A DNA stretch of 64,000 nucleotides. Origin: Hofstenia miamia (Eukaryota; Xenacoelomorpha; Acoela). The notes under the pieces were generated by a model, which was not told where the DNA came from, searched no databases, and saw only the letters and a program-made list of their open reading frames with translations. Positions 10,965-24,400 of this stretch are shown here, in pieces (the stretch's first letter is position 1; each line of letters starts with the position of its first letter). The position numbers were made by a program, and so were the translations under genes. The stretch is from contig SCFE01000027.1 in NCBI GenBank assembly GCA_004352715.1, positions 1,329,639-1,393,638 on the forward strand. Reading direction: 5' to 3'.

Positions 10965-12130
10965 TCACTAAAACTGGTCTATTTGTTCAATTTCAACCTA
11001 TGTTTTCCAAATGTTTAGTCCAAATTTCATTCAAAATGGCTATAGTTCTCATTCCTAGTTTCACTTAGTAGCGCAGTAATTTGCTCCTCGTCATAAATTA
11101 CAGACACGCAGGAGTATGCAATTCTTAATTGGAACCCTACAAATAGATTTTTTTAGTTTAGTAAATTAATCAATTTTTGTGTTTCAGACAATAGATTATT
11201 TCCAATTTTTGGCAATAATTAGAATGAAAATATTAGATCAAAAATAATAATAAGTTAACTAGTTTGGTGTCAATAAAAATCAATATATAACACAAAAAAA
11301 TTTTTCAAACATCTGTTAGCACTAAAAAGAAATTGTTCTAGAAAATCAAAAGTTAGATATTGCTAATGGGAAATTTGGTTCTGCCATAGATACCTTATGT
11401 AAATGCTGTGATCATAGTTTAATTTCTTTAGGTTTGACATGACAAGATGAGGTGTCCGACAGAATGTCACAATGGTGTGAAATAAGGTTAATGTTAAGCC
11501 TTCAATATACATAAAACATTGAATTGGGTGGTAGAAGCATGATATATTTTTTGGTCATCAAATTGAGCAGTACACTCAACAGCCAATACTATATAACTTT
11601 ACTAGACAGGATAATAATGCTTCTGGAATCAGAAATTGATTACATATTTCAGTAAGATTTAAGTGAATCATAAATATTGGCAATCGATTTGTAAAGTATT
11701 CAATAGGTTAATTAATTTCCAATTATTGAAATAATTGCAACATCAATTTAATATTGTCTCCCCCTGCAGACATAAAATAGAGCCAATACATATTATATAC
11801 TATGATTATTATAGGTAGGGCAGTGAGCAGGGTTTTACACCAGGGGAATATCTCCGCCATAAGTAACCAAATTGGGCCGAAGCCCCTTAAATTCTTTGGA
11901 AATATTAATGAATTCGACGCTAAGAAATGCATTTCACCACCTTAGTTTATAATTTTTTAATATTTTTTACCGAAAATTTTTTTATTTAACCAGTCAAAAG
12001 CAATTTTGAAAATCTGACTGAGAGACACTTCACACCTTGCTTACGCCACTGGTTACAGGCAACTATTTCATGAGGAATGCAAGCAGCTCTGCTCTGTTGA
12101 GGGGGGACGTTCCCCCAGTTCTCCTCTGTT
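10965..12130 (-). repeat. Dispersed repeat family C, copy 1
   Basis: Read on the minus strand, this stretch aligns block by block with 36290-37500, and its last 50 bases align with 37715-37785. Both copies include the same inserted hAT MITE. The 220 bases corresponding to about 37500-37715 are missing here or were added there. The family includes mariner remains downstream in the other copy; here no transposase follows. Confidence 0.8.
11816..12051 (-). mobile_element. hAT MITE family D, copy 1 (nested)
   Basis: The 236-bp element has CAGTGGCGTAAGC at one end and a decayed partner end TAGGGCAGTGAGCA. Flanks attatagg (11808-11815) and gttacagg (12052-12059) are the decayed 8-bp duplication, intact in copy 2 at 36408-36642. 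Confidence 0.75.
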
Positions 12131-14670
12131 AGCAACTCAATGCTGTAGTTGGGTTTTACAAAAAATACTAATACAATGTTGTAAATGATAACAGATAAGT
12201 TGAATGGTTTTGTAAAAATGCATATGCAATTTAAAATTAATACATATTGTGATTCCTTTCTAAAAAAGGAATAATATACTTCAGACGTTTTCAGTTGATT
12301 GCAAAATTGGCAGTTAAGTTTTGGAATGTCATGTTAACAATAAATTATAAGGAGGCTTACGATATTGATAGATCATTGTCAGTAACGTCAACAATCGCCA
12401 TTATCTCATTTAACATTGCAATACTAACATAATTAAAAAAATCAATGGCAGCATTTTTCTATTATGTCCATGGTTTCTGAACAAAAGATTAGAAATTTAG
12501 CTCTGTAATTTATAAAATTTGATGAAAATGTACCTATGGTAACAACAGCTACCTTCTTTTTATGTAGATAGACTAACCAAAAGCTTTGAAGCTTGTCTTG
12601 CACAAAGTCAGAAGTCCTAACAAAGTCAGAAGACTTCCTAACAAAGCATCGCAATATAGTACCACACACCGCAACTAACAGCATTTCTTAGACGAAAAAG
12701 AAAAAGGAGGCACACCTAATATAATATACATTGTGCATTCCGATTTTAGCGGTTTATTCATTTCTTGAGACAAAAACGTGGAAATTTTTTGCAAGAAACC
12801 ATCAAAATTTTTAAAAATTTCTAAACAATTTTAAGTTACTTTATGCACATATTAGATAAATATTAATGTCTTCTTTGGTGGCATTTTTGATAATGAATCT
12901 GTAAAAAATATGAGGGTGTTTGACTAAATAAATAGTTGTTGCTAAGCTGCAATCTCAACAATAGTTGGTAACCAAATGCAAACATTTACGGAGAGGTGGC
13001 ATCTGCTTCTCGGTGATTAAACCCTTCTTAACCCTAGGCCCATAGCCCTTGAGCGTTAGCTAGTTGATCAAATGTTCTGAGTACCACAGAGCGTAGAAAT
13101 CAATGTAGGAATATTTGCATGTTTAGCAGAAGTTTAGTATTCTTACTACTCTTCATTGAGTTGTCAATACATTAAAAAACACTTATCTGAATTAAGTTCT
13201 CTATAGCCAATCCTATTCTAATGATAAAATCAAAAAGCCGTACTCTAATGTCATGATTGAGTTTGTTTTTGTGATATCCCCAATTGACGACGGAAGGTAA
13301 ACACTAAATAGGACTAGCATTTGTCCCAATATTGTTATCAATATTAATAGCATCCAAATTCCTATCACATACTTCCACATTTAATGCTACTGTACGTGAA
13401 TGTGCCGCTGTATTGTATTGTTGTTGTAGAAAACCTGTCAGAAACATTTGATTTGTCACACACTTGGCTCACACAAATATATTGGCAGACTGCACAATTG
13501 CATTACTTTCTGAGTCTCACTGCATCTCATGTTAATCACATTTAGATGATTTTCAAATGATATATTTTACTACTATTATTCCACAGCATGCATAAATTTC
13601 AAAGCAGAATATTATTAGTTGTATTCTAACTGGGGTCAATTGCGTGCAATGCATAAATCCAAGAAGCTTGACTATTAAAAGTAACACGCATTTCAACTGA
13701 TTTTGAACTATAAAGAGATTGTCATAGAAGAGCAATGTATAATGCTCAACAGTTCCTGAAAAGCATCACATACTCCTGTTACATTGAGGCCAAGTTTGAT
13801 GCCAGGGTTATATATGGGTTTAGGCAAATTTTTCACAATTTACGCAGATGGATGAAATACATAAAAAAATGATAACATTTTATCACCACTAAACATCTAT
13901 AGGTCGAGTAATATTGCTTCAAAAAGTTATTGAATATTATCTAGAGCCTTTCAAAAATGCTACATGTAAACTGGGATTACAAATTACATGTTTTGCTAAT
14001 ATTTTACATTTTTAAGTTCTTATTACCAGGATGTACATGCACTTTGAAATTGTTCATTTGCTACCGAGATTAGATAAATACATAAATATCTATATCGTGC
14101 ATCATACTAACGCTTAATTCGTAAATCCCCTACTTTTGTATGAGTCCACTCATTAGGTACGTGGACCTTTAGGCATGCAATGAAGATTATTAAATTTCTG
14201 ATGGCAACATTCCATAGAAACATTGTATAAATTTGAATTGAGAAGCACATCGCAATTAAATTTTATCAAAAAGGTAAAATTTGTATCACTTAACTCACAA
14301 TTTCAACATTTACTGTCCATGGTTTGAATTTAAGAATAAAAACGTAAATCTATGGTCTTTAAGTTTACTGCGCATTTATCAAAATTAGAGATCTCCGCAC
14401 ATAAAAATGCACATGAATATTCTCGTATAAAACCAATTTAGTTTATGCCATGGTCTAATCTAAAATTTATACACAACTCCATGTTGTTGTATTTATCTCT
14501 CTTTGAAAATTGTCAGAAATAATTATGTGTGATAACTGTAAGAATATGCAAAAATTTCGCAATAAAGTTGCAAGAAAATGAGTAAAAATTGCAGGAAAAA
14601 AATGCATTCATTTTTTCCGAAAATATTATTATAAATGTATAATATATCAAATACGTTAATATTAACGTCC

Positions 14671-14674
<4 letters not shown>
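12131..14674. other. Intergenic stretch, nothing recognised
   Basis: About 2.5 kb of AT-rich sequence without a protein-like frame, RNA gene or clear inverted-repeat element. A short internal duplication (caaagtcagaag) occurs near 12603-12631. Confidence 0.5.
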
Positions 14675-14712
<38 letters not shown>

Positions 14713-14715
14713 TAT
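14675..14715. repeat. TA microsatellite
   Basis: About 41 bases of alternating A and T with one interruption. Confidence 0.95.
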
Positions 14716-14837
14716 GACCAGCATTCTCATGCAAACTTAAAAAAATAGAAAATAATAACATTTGGATTTACTCCAAAAATGATCAAAAGACATTACAAAA
14801 AAGAAATATGAAAGACCGCACTATCTTTTGCTGTAAT

Positions 14838-15180
14838 ATTAAGTAATATATTTGTGTAGATTGGATTTTAAAAAGTTTCTATCCTTTTGTAGAAGATTGT
14901 TTAAAAGTGAAAAACTACGCTCAACAAGACAACGACTGATTATGCAATATGTTGATGGAGAAATCGTAGAAACACTCAATTTCTATATCTTCTCGATTTC
15001 ATTCCCTGAATTCGGTTGTTAATCTAGTGCCTAATATTGTGGGGATCACTGTCAAATTGGCAATTCATTAATTCTGAGTATGGCTTACTAATGGGACAAA
15101 AATTCTTCGATTCACCTCAAGTTGAAATTGAGATGCTAGCAATTTTTCAATTCTTGTAATTGATATCTAACTGATTCATC
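14838..15180 (-). pseudogene. hAT transposase C-terminal relic
   Basis: On the minus strand a broken frame ends in LVERSFSLLNNLLQKDRNF, the hallmark of the hAT C-terminal dimerisation region (xVERSFSxLxxLLxxDRNF). Upstream, in shifted frames, come FVPLVS and NCQFDSDP-like blocks. Several frameshifts and stops separate them, and no BED finger or DDE part was found. A dead hAT transposase. Confidence 0.65.
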
Positions 15181-16618
15181 TCTTAACCCTCTCCTTCGGG
15201 TGATTCATCAAAGCCCATTACCTAAAAATACAGTTACCGTAGAAAATGATCTGCATAATAAAAGGCAGCAGAGAGCACACTGTCCCATCTACAGTTTGAA
15301 TGCCTCTTGTCTGATCCTGTTCTTCACAGTTACAACTTTAACAGAGGCAATAATATTATTATTCTTCTGCTAATGTCCTTTCACTTTCATAGCGCAGTTA
15401 TGATATAGATTTGCCACACAAGTAATGTGTGTGCAGTACATTAGTATGTAGAGAAATAGATAGATAAAGACACTGTTGCAATTTACGCCCCCTAGCCCCT
15501 AGGAATATCGACATAATTTCGTAGGATAGGATTAATAATAAATAATAACTGAATTTAACAAATTAATAACTATCTAATAGTCTAAATTAATTAATGAAAT
15601 TAAAATTATTATATTTACATTTATGGAATTTTAAATAAGGCTGCACCACCACTAATTTTGCTGACCCTAGTGATTAACAAGGCAATTCCTAATTTAATAA
15701 AATGATTATGCATTTAAAAATATTGAAGAATTCACCAAAACAGAACTAAACTACGACTTCTATTATATTAACCCTGGGAACATATTTATTCAAAAATTGA
15801 TCATTCCCATTTATTTAGATAACCCATGACAGTTTTTTAGCATTCGATAGATTACTGCGTGCACATGTAGGTATTTTAACTAAAAATGAAATACTGTTTA
15901 AAATCAATTCACTGTAATAGAATTCACAAATAGAAATTTGAAATAGTTGACTGTGATCATATGGATAGAACACTCATACTAACTTGGAGCTGTGAAGTAT
16001 GCAAAAATCTGTTTCTGGAGCTGTGTAGAAAAATCTAAATTCTAATATACTACACATACACAGTTAGAAAATAAGTTAATGCATCGAAATGCATTTTGGA
16101 ATTAAAATATAATAGGACAAGAATAACGTCTGAAATTTGAATAATTAACCCAAAAACTGTTAGAACGAGCTTTCCAATTTTTTTTTTAAAATTAGTTTTG
16201 GAATTTGCACGCTATCCATCTTTGTATTACTTCAATTTCAAGACCTTACGAGGAACAAATGATGAAAATGTTTTGTGTAAAAGAGTTTTGAATATTATAT
16301 TTTAGTTAACCTATTTTCAAGGCAATATTGCATTTGGGAAATTTTAAACATACATATTTATCCAATACGTGCACCTAACATATAAAATTCAGAAGGCTTT
16401 GATTTATCAGCTTCGAGAAATAGTGGAATTAAATCAAATTTAAATTCCAAATAATCTGGAAAAGACGTACATTTTTTTGCTAAACATCTAAAAAAAATTT
16501 TACTTCGATCAAAGATTAATCACAAAACACTAAACTATCAATGGGTACAGTCCTGGAGTTTTAAATATTCGTTGTTGCCCACCATCAAGATTTCCCTTAA
16601 AATTCTAATTTAGTCAAA
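15181..16618. other. Intergenic stretch, nothing recognised
   Basis: AT-rich; no coding, RNA or repeat signal that I can support. Confidence 0.5.
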
Positions 16619-16663
16619 ATATATAAAACGTACCTATTACAATAATAGGTACGTTTTATATAT
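16619..16663. repeat. Perfect 21-bp hairpin
   Basis: The arms at 16619-16639 and 16643-16663 are perfectly complementary around the loop caa, with the core AAAACGTACCTATTA. It may be a fold-back remnant. The arm length is near that of a pre-miRNA, but the stem has no bulges and the loop is only 3 bases, so a miRNA is unlikely. Confidence 0.8.
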
Positions 16664-16963
16664 ATTGATACACTACTACTGTATTTGCTTACAGTAGGCA
16701 GTTCTACTGTATCAGTTCTAAATGAAATTTCTAAAAATGCCTTTAAGGCTGCGGTTAGATGGTGATTGTCCAAGCGTGATCTGCCACATTTTGGTAAAAT
16801 CGCACGTTTAACCACCAAGATAATTTGCGATGTGACGTGATTACGTAACTTTTCTTGCTACCAATCACGTAGATTAACCGTGGCCTAAGCAAAATCATAT
16901 TGATTATAACATTTCTACTTATCAAATTGTCCATCTTCACCCAGGAAAATACTTCGATTTATG

Positions 16964-17344
16964 CAGACTTGTCAACGAGCCGAGCTTCTAACGAGCCGAG
17001 CCGAGCTGAGCCGATCTTGAGCACAGTATTTGATATACAACGACCCCAAAACGAGCCTATTTTATGCAAAGCAAGTTTATAGTTCTGCTTATAATTTGAT
17101 TATGGAGAGTTTTCTTAATTTTTGCAGTCAGTATGCCTTTCCTACAATCTTATGTAAGAAATGTTTATTAAATAATAAGAAGAGCTATGTAAAAAATTCT
17201 TTGAGCACAATATTTTTAGAAAAATACCGAGCTAAAACGAGCCTCATTCAAAAATTTTATGTGGCAAACCGAGCCGAGCCGAACTTGCACAAAATTTAAA
17301 CGAGCCGAGTCGAGCTTGGAAATGTCGACTCGTTGACAAGTTTG
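16964..17344. mobile_element. hAT-like element with GAGCCGAGC keyword
   Basis: The 381-bp element has ends CAGACTTGTCAACGAGCCGA and, on the complement of the right end, CAAACTTGTCAACGAGTCGA. A perfect 8-bp target duplication, gatttatg, lies at 16956-16963 and 17345-17352. The word ACGAGCC(GAGC) is scattered through the whole element, always on the plus strand. No transposase is present. Confidence 0.88.
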
Positions 17345-17768
17345 GATTTATGTTTATTGTATTTATTTCTGCTAAAGACTATAATATTTTTGGAATACTA
17401 TATAAAATGAAATAGAGAAATTGCAACAATTATTTTATATGCGTTCAATATGTATGTACATGTGCACGGATGATTTATGCAAAAGTTTTTTATTCGTTTT
17501 TGTAGGACCTAAAAAAATTTCTTTAAGAGCATGTATTGATACTGAGATGAAAATTGGGGTAAAAATTTCGGCCCAAGCCCGGCCAGTTAAATAAATAATC
17601 TCGGTAAACAATTCTTCAATTTCTCAATTTCCCAAAACCATGAAATGACATTTAAAACTTAAATAGTACCGTCAGTAAATTTTAAACTTCAATTTTTGCA
17701 ATATCTCAGCTACGTACGGCTGGCCACGATCATATCTATCTATGTGCTCAATTGTTCTCATGATCTCT

Positions 17769-18930
17769 GTAATCAAGGGTTTCTTAGCAGGTCTTGATGA
17801 ACAGCTTGAAAATATGATACCGTTTTTTCTTTCACCATTTGAGGTGCAATTACTGTTGCTGGCGAAAAAGAATCTTCATGGACAGAAGATTCCATATGAA
17901 CATGAACAATTATCTTAGGAATCTATCTTCAAACAATGAATGCGTTGATGACAGCTGAATGACGCTTACATTTGATATTATACTAAATTAAAGTATGGAG
18001 CTGTACTTATGCAGAAAATATCACTGCTATAGCCAAACAAATTTCTACAAATATGTGCACTAAGTTGTTTCAAAGTAGTCATAGTTCCGATATTTTACAT
18101 AGCAAAATGGTAATCCTATACTACAATTTTAAGCAATATCCCATACCGCATACTAGTAATCTCATTCGTTTAAAAATAGTATCATTTCAAGAAATTTACA
18201 CAGTGCCATGTGACGTCATCAAATAACAAGTGAAAGTGCGGCGTAGATTATACACTATGCTTAACTGAAGGTGAAAAAAGTTTGTTACAAATTTATATAT
18301 CTTAGAACTAATATAGTACCTAGCTCATCATCAATTGTTTAAATACTATTGGTTTACTATGCAAAGCAAAAAAAATTTGTTTGTAGCCATAGTTGTTCAC
18401 GAGTCAAAATTTTGCAAAAAATTTTATCCCATATGTCAATTTATAAAGGGAAAAATGAAGTAGATGCAATTGAATTTAATTTCATGAAAATGCCAAATAC
18501 CAGATGTTCAATTACATCATCAATTCTAATTGGTTAGTGCTAATACTATAAAATAATGTAAAGATCTTATCTGTATCATTTGAATTTCTTGAGTCAATTT
18601 TGCATTTAATGAATTTAAGAGTTAAGTTGTGCGAACAAGGGAAATACCTTAAATTATTGATTATTGAAGAGGATTAAGACAATTTTTTTCCGGCAATTTG
18701 TATAATAGATGCTCAGCTAAATTCATCTGTAAGTTTTATCAATACTTGATTTTTAAGTGCTGGAGGCCCAAAAACACATTTAAGAAAAAAGATAAATATT
18801 CATTTCAAGAAGTATGTTTTATTATCACATAATTGATTACGTCATTTTGTTTTGCTGCTAGAGGGCTACAACAATTTCTTGTAATGCAGTGCATTTCAAT
18901 ATAAAGAGGAATATTTTTATAACTGCGATA
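17769..18930. repeat. Dispersed repeat family A, copy 2, with 0.7-kb insert
   Basis: 17769-18184 and 18889-18930 together match 7511-7960, with small indels. Between them lies an extra segment (18185-18888) absent from copy 1. The insert starts ttcaagaaatttacacagtg and ends near taatgcagtgc. No coding frame or clear terminal repeat was found in it. Confidence 0.75.
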
Positions 18931-19530
18931 GCAGGCAGACCTATAGTAACTGTCACAATTCATTTTACAAACAAATTTTTAAAGCCTACTAACAATGATT
19001 GTTAATGATGTCTCCACCGAAAAACAATACTAAATCAACAACTCTGTGTGGAAAATATTACACCAGAATTAACAAAGAAAACCTGTTATGAAGTCTACCA
19101 GTGGCACTCATCAGCAAACTGGCAACTGTTCCTCAAAATGTCCATGTCATAACAAACACCTACCTCATGATGTCTATATTATTACGGGTACATTCAAAAA
19201 AGTATATGTGGGGCGCTACATATCACAGAAAATCATCAAACTGTGGAAGTCATGGACTAAAATAGACCAGTTTAGTGTTCGGAGCATGTGGCATAACTGC
19301 ATCATTCATCTATTTTAATTTTGACATTGGTAATATGAGCTCTGTAAAATTATAATTAGATGAATTTAGTTCTTTTGTAAACTGTGCGATTTTCCGTTAA
19401 TTATTATGCAATATGTTTGTTTAAAAGGTTAATTGTACAGAACCTGTTCTGTTTACGAATGTTAGCAATGGTGTACTTTTGTTTGATTCTTTTACCAGTT
19501 GTGTTCATATAAATATGTGCGATTTATTCA
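18931..19530. other. Intergenic stretch, nothing recognised
   Basis: A 76-codon frame at 19088-19318 has a few cysteines but no recognisable domain; not called as a gene. Confidence 0.45.
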
Positions 19531-19539
19531 TTTATGTTG

Positions 19540-19880
19540 TTGGCAGTTATTCTCAGTAAATTAGTTTTTTACTTTATTATCTTGCCTTTATATTTATTAA
19601 AATGATGTGTTTCAAAATTTGCGTGCGTAGTTAAAGGGGATCCAGACGTGGGACAGCTTGGCTGGCATGATCCATTCAACTTAAAATTAACCTTTATTGC
19701 TTTCACTGAAATTGCATGAGCTGAGAGTTGCACTGCATTTAGGTATTTTAACTTAGCACATAGGTTTCACTCACTGCAACCAACATTTAGGGCTTCTCTA
19801 TTCTTTATCTTAAATAGGGCTCTAGTCTTATATGACTCTTTCTTAAGGTTATCTATCAATTTGGCTGAGTTCAAATCTCA
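19540..19880 (+). repeat. LINE 3' UTR-like repeat, copy 1
   Basis: Shares interrupted blocks with 24545-24945 in the same order (acttttattatctt-like, attaaaggg-acccag, ggcttctna, cttaaggttatctntca, ggctgagt). The second copy follows a LINE relic, so these are probably 3' UTR copies of one LINE family. Confidence 0.6.
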
Positions 19881-19973
19881 CCAAATCATTCCTAAAATTG
19901 TTGTTTGATTATATGTTTTGGTTATATGTTCCTGATTTTGTTAGCCAATAAAAAGGAAAGCAAATAATAGATT

Positions 19974-20030
19974 GGGATTGAACCAATGTCTCTCATCAGG
20001 AAATTGAGTGTGATACCACTTCACTACTAT
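19974..20030 (-). mobile_element. tRNA-derived SINE head (pol III promoter)
   Basis: On the minus strand, AGTGAAGTGGTATCA (A-box-like, about 20025-20011) is followed 25-30 bases later by GGTTCAATCCC (19984-19974), close to the B-box GGTTCGANTCC. The arms are not a full tRNA cloverleaf, so this is a SINE head or tRNA relic rather than a tRNA gene. Confidence 0.55.
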
Positions 20031-20289
20031 TCACAAAGAATATAATAGTAATACAAAAATGGGCTAACAATTTTTTCAAACTACTTCAAAGCTACAGTAA
20101 ATGCTATTGAGCTAAGCAAATACTTTAAAAAACAGAAAAAACAATTGTGATTTAATCCAACAGTTGGAATAGGAACTCCTAACTCATATCAAGATACTTG
20201 AGAGAGAAATCTCCTGCCTTTTACATGATCAAAGCTGAACACATACAGTATGCATGAGAGAACATATATCAAGCAATGGTTGATATTTT

Positions 20290-21436
20290 CAACACATGTC
20301 TAAGTAGAGGATACTTCCCATCTTTCTTAAAAGTTGGTACAGTACCCCTTTATATGAAAGCAGAAATCTAAACTCAATGGAAAGATTTCAAGTAAACCTT
20401 TCAGGGCTATTAGTATTACTCTGACATTTGGAAAGCTCTTAGAGAAATGTATATTAAAACAACTAATAACCGATTTTAATTATCAGTATGGATTCTGTAA
20501 AGACAGATAATCAATTGATGCCTTAAATAATATCTGTGACTCTATTAAGAAAGGATGGAATAACAACATGACTTCACTGATGTTGTGTTTTGATTTTTCT
20601 TCACCTTTGACTATGCTCCTCCTAAGACAATAATCCACAACCTAACTCATAATCAACCTTACAATTCAACATACATTATAGCTGCTAGTCAAAGTCTTCT
20701 AACTCCTTGAATGGTGGAATATTTATGGCTAATTCTGCTCTCAAGCTTCTTCTTAAGCATGGTATACCTTTTGGCAACACAGAATATCTTCCTGTTATTA
20801 TTCAGGGCATCAATGACACTGAAATTATAGCTAAGGCTATTGCTGCCATTGTTGACTTACACAAATGGACTGCTGAAAGTGTACTTATTCTTAATAGTAC
20901 AAAGACTCAAGCCATACATTTCACTCAATCTAGAAATCCTATCACTTCAATAACCATTGCTGAACAAACCATTAAAAGTTCTAATTGTAATCTCTTGGGA
21001 ATCACCTTTGACTGTAAACTGAAATTTAATCACCACTTGACAGATAAATGCTCTAAGGTGTGAAAACTTATTGAATATTTACCAATGGTTTACTTGTTCA
21101 CTATGGGTGCTTCTTCAGATAATTTACACTTCATCTACAAATCTGTGATACTGCCTAAGATCTCATTTGGTTTAAATATTTGGAAAGATACACTAATGTG
21201 GCATAATGACATTCCTGGAACTTTCATTATTTCAGTTATTGCAATTTCAATATTAATCTTACAAATTTATTTCAATTGTAATTTGGTGAAATGAAATAGT
21301 GCTATTTATATTTTAGTTTAAATTTCTACTAATTTTAAATCATGGTAAAACTGTAGTAGAATCTGATTTTGTACCTGCCAGCTGTTTGTCTATGTTTTCT
21401 ACAGTGAGATTTGTTTACTGATACTGGTTAACTTAT
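20290..21436 (+). pseudogene. Degraded LINE reverse transcriptase
   Basis: Broken frames carry RT landmarks in order: AISITLTFGKLLEK, a fingers-palm block with YGFCKDR, IDALNNICDSI, LCFDFSS (decayed motif A), then NSTKTQAIHFT and LLGITFDCKLKFNHH (the usual L-G-x-x-F-D block before the thumb), and KSVILPKISFGLNIW. Stops and frameshifts are numerous, and the YADD box is not seen. The 3' part is interrupted at 21436 by the DNA transposon, and its tail continues at 24540. Confidence 0.75.
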
Positions 21437-24400
21437 CACGGTGTGCCTGAAAAAAATTTAGTGTCATAACAGGACCCGTCTTAGATTTCAATTGGATATA
21501 ATTATATGGGTGTCTAGAAGTTAATTAACGGTAATCTTAAAATCTTTCATCGACGTCTTTTTTCTCTAGGGCAAAAAATCAAAATGGCGCCCTACATTCC
21601 ATATATGGTAAGTGACAAAAATACTTTTTGAAAAGACCCGTCTAAGATTTCAATTGTATATATTAATATAGGTGTCTGGAAGTTAATTAACGCTAATTTG
21701 AAGATTTTTTATCGACGGCTTTTAAGTCAGTATGTCTAATTAAGTTCTAGACCCACATTGACGACATCAACGTTGGCACAGTTTCTGAACGATGACTTCG
21801 TTGTTTAATTTCCATTTAGCCGATATCTCTTGCTTTTGCATTAATGTCTGTTTTAATATAATCTAAATATTTGATGATTGCGGATCACGTGACTTGCATA
21901 GCGCTATCTACAACACCTAAATTCAATGCTCGTCAAAAGGCATAGCTTTCTACAACATAAACTCTGTGATTATGATTGAGTTTAATTTGAAATTTTAAAC
22001 CTTTCTGATTTGCGTTTGTGTCATTTGAGCCATTATGCCTAACCGGAAGAGGACACACGAAGAATCTCGGAAAGTGTTGTGTTTACTTTGCGTCAGGAAA
22101 GGAAAAGATCATCGTTTAATAAACAATAACATTCGCCGCTTGATTGAAAATCATTGCATCGACGGATTAATGATCGATGACCCTCGCCTTCCAGCATCAA
22201 TATGTCTTACATGCCGGAACATATTGATGCAATACGACAAAGGGATCTTCACAAAATCTATCGACGTATACGACCATTCAAAGTTTGCAGCTGTGAAACC
22301 GTATTTAACTCGGTCAAAAAACGATAATCCCTGCGACTGTCTTTTGTGTGATATTGCTCGAGAAAACATCAACAAAGCCTCCGCTCAAACTGAACTGCAA
22401 TCTGAGAAAGCGAGTCAAAATAAAGCAACAGTTATGAAGATATGTTCAAATTGCTTATCGCATTTGTCTCGCGGGAAAATTCATGAATGTAACCGTGTTA
22501 ACGCCGTCTCAAACGTTAGGTCAATTCTGCCCGATAACGTTATTGAAAAAGTGGCCTCGTCAATTATCAAGCAAAAAGCCAAAATAAGTGATGATGTAAA
22601 GTTGGCAACAACTACTGGTAAACCAATAAGATTGGAACTTAATCAATCATCGCCCTCCAAATCTAAAAAAGTAATAACTGCTAATGAAGTGAGCCACTTG
22701 CAGACTGATCTCAATTTGAGCACACGCCAAACACATATTTTGTGCAAAAATGTTCGATCTTTCATGAAATCTAGAACAGTGATTGAAAGCAATCTAAAAG
22801 AAAATTTACACTCCATTGCTCATTCTCTCGATGCCTTTTTCGATGTTTCAGAAGAGGAGTATATATTTACTCAGAAAAATGTCATAACTAATCGAGTGAA
22901 TCGTTTTACTGTTCGTTGCAATGACGTCAATGAATTGAAACAGCATGTTCTTCAGGAACGTGGTCTGAGCGAAAACGATGCCAAAGTCAAAATTGGCCTA
23001 GATGGTGGTGGCGGTTTTTTCAAAGTCTGTATGACCATCTTCTCAGACGTTGAAGAACCGTCTTGTGGTTGTAAGGAAAGGAAGTCGTTTGAGGAAAATC
23101 CTTCTAAGGAGTTTTTGTACAGTGGAGTTAAAAAGATCCTTCTTATGTCAATCACTCTGATGATCGAAGAAAATTATGTAAATTTGAAAAAAATTTGGAT
23201 AAATCTTGGTTTGAATCGATTCCAAGGACAATTTACGATTGCAAGCGATCTGAAATTGATCAATATGCTTCTTGGACTTATGTCACACTCTTGCAGTCAT
23301 CCATGCTGTTACTGCACTGCCAAGAACACTTCTCTCTTAGAAGAAGGCAACCAACGTACGCTTCAATCTGTGTTGGATTCATTTTTTGGATACATGTCGT
23401 CGGGCCGAAAGATAAATGAAGCTAAGCAGTATGGTAATGTGATACACCCCCCAATATTGACGCACCCAAACAAGGACACACCTATTTTGGAGCTAATTCC
23501 TCCACCCGAATTACATCTATTCATTGGAGTGGTAAACACGATTTACAAAGCGATGATCTCTGTTTGGCCTGAAGGTTCCAAATGGCTGGATTTATGCTAC
23601 TGCCATCGAGAAGGAATGCACAGCGGAATGTTCACGGGAAACACTTGCAAAAATCTACTAAATAAGGTGGACATCTTGGCGAGCATTTGTCCAGTGAACA
23701 TCATGCCCTTTGTTGCTGCATACAGGGCATTCAAAAAAGTGGTCACTTCGTGTTTTGGCTATTACTTAGAATCGACGTACAAAGAAGACATGGAAATGTT
23801 CAAATTGAAGTACATTGAACTTCCTGGAGCTTCTGTCACCCCGAAACTCCATATAATCTTTTGCCATGTTCCAAAATTCTGTGAAATCAGTCAAAGTGGT
23901 CTCGGAAGGTGGTCAGAGCAGACATCGGAGTCAATACACCACGACTTCAATGAAACATGGAAGAGATTCAAAGTGAACAGTTTGAATAACCCTGAATACG
24001 GAAATCGCTTGTTGCAGGCAGTGAGATGCTACAATGGACAACACGTGTGATTTTGAAACGAATAAACTGTTGATTCCATTAACGTAAAATGACTTTTTGA
24101 ATAGTTATTTTTTATGGTACTCTTTGCATTTCCAATTGAGTACAATTGAAATACAATTTAAATCTTAGATGGGTCTTTTCAAAAAGTATTTTTGTCACTT
24201 ACCATATATGAAATGTAGGGCGCCATTTTAATTTTTTGCTCTAGAGAAAAAAGACGTCGATGAAATATCTTAAAATTAGCGTTAATTAACTTCCAGACAC
24301 CTATATTAATATATACAATTGAAATCTTAGACGGGTCTTTTCAAAAAGTATTTTTGTCACTTACCATATATGGAATGTAGGGCGCCATTTTGATTTTTTG

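Noticed and set aside
16619-16663. miRNA precursor
   Set aside because: The 3-base loop and fully paired stem do not fit a normal pre-miRNA.
19974-20030. Functional tRNA gene
   Set aside because: A- and B-box-like words are present, but no acceptor stem or anticodon arm can be folded.
22151-23155. Antisense frames within the transposase gene
   Set aside because: Shadows of the 671-codon frame, without motifs of their own.
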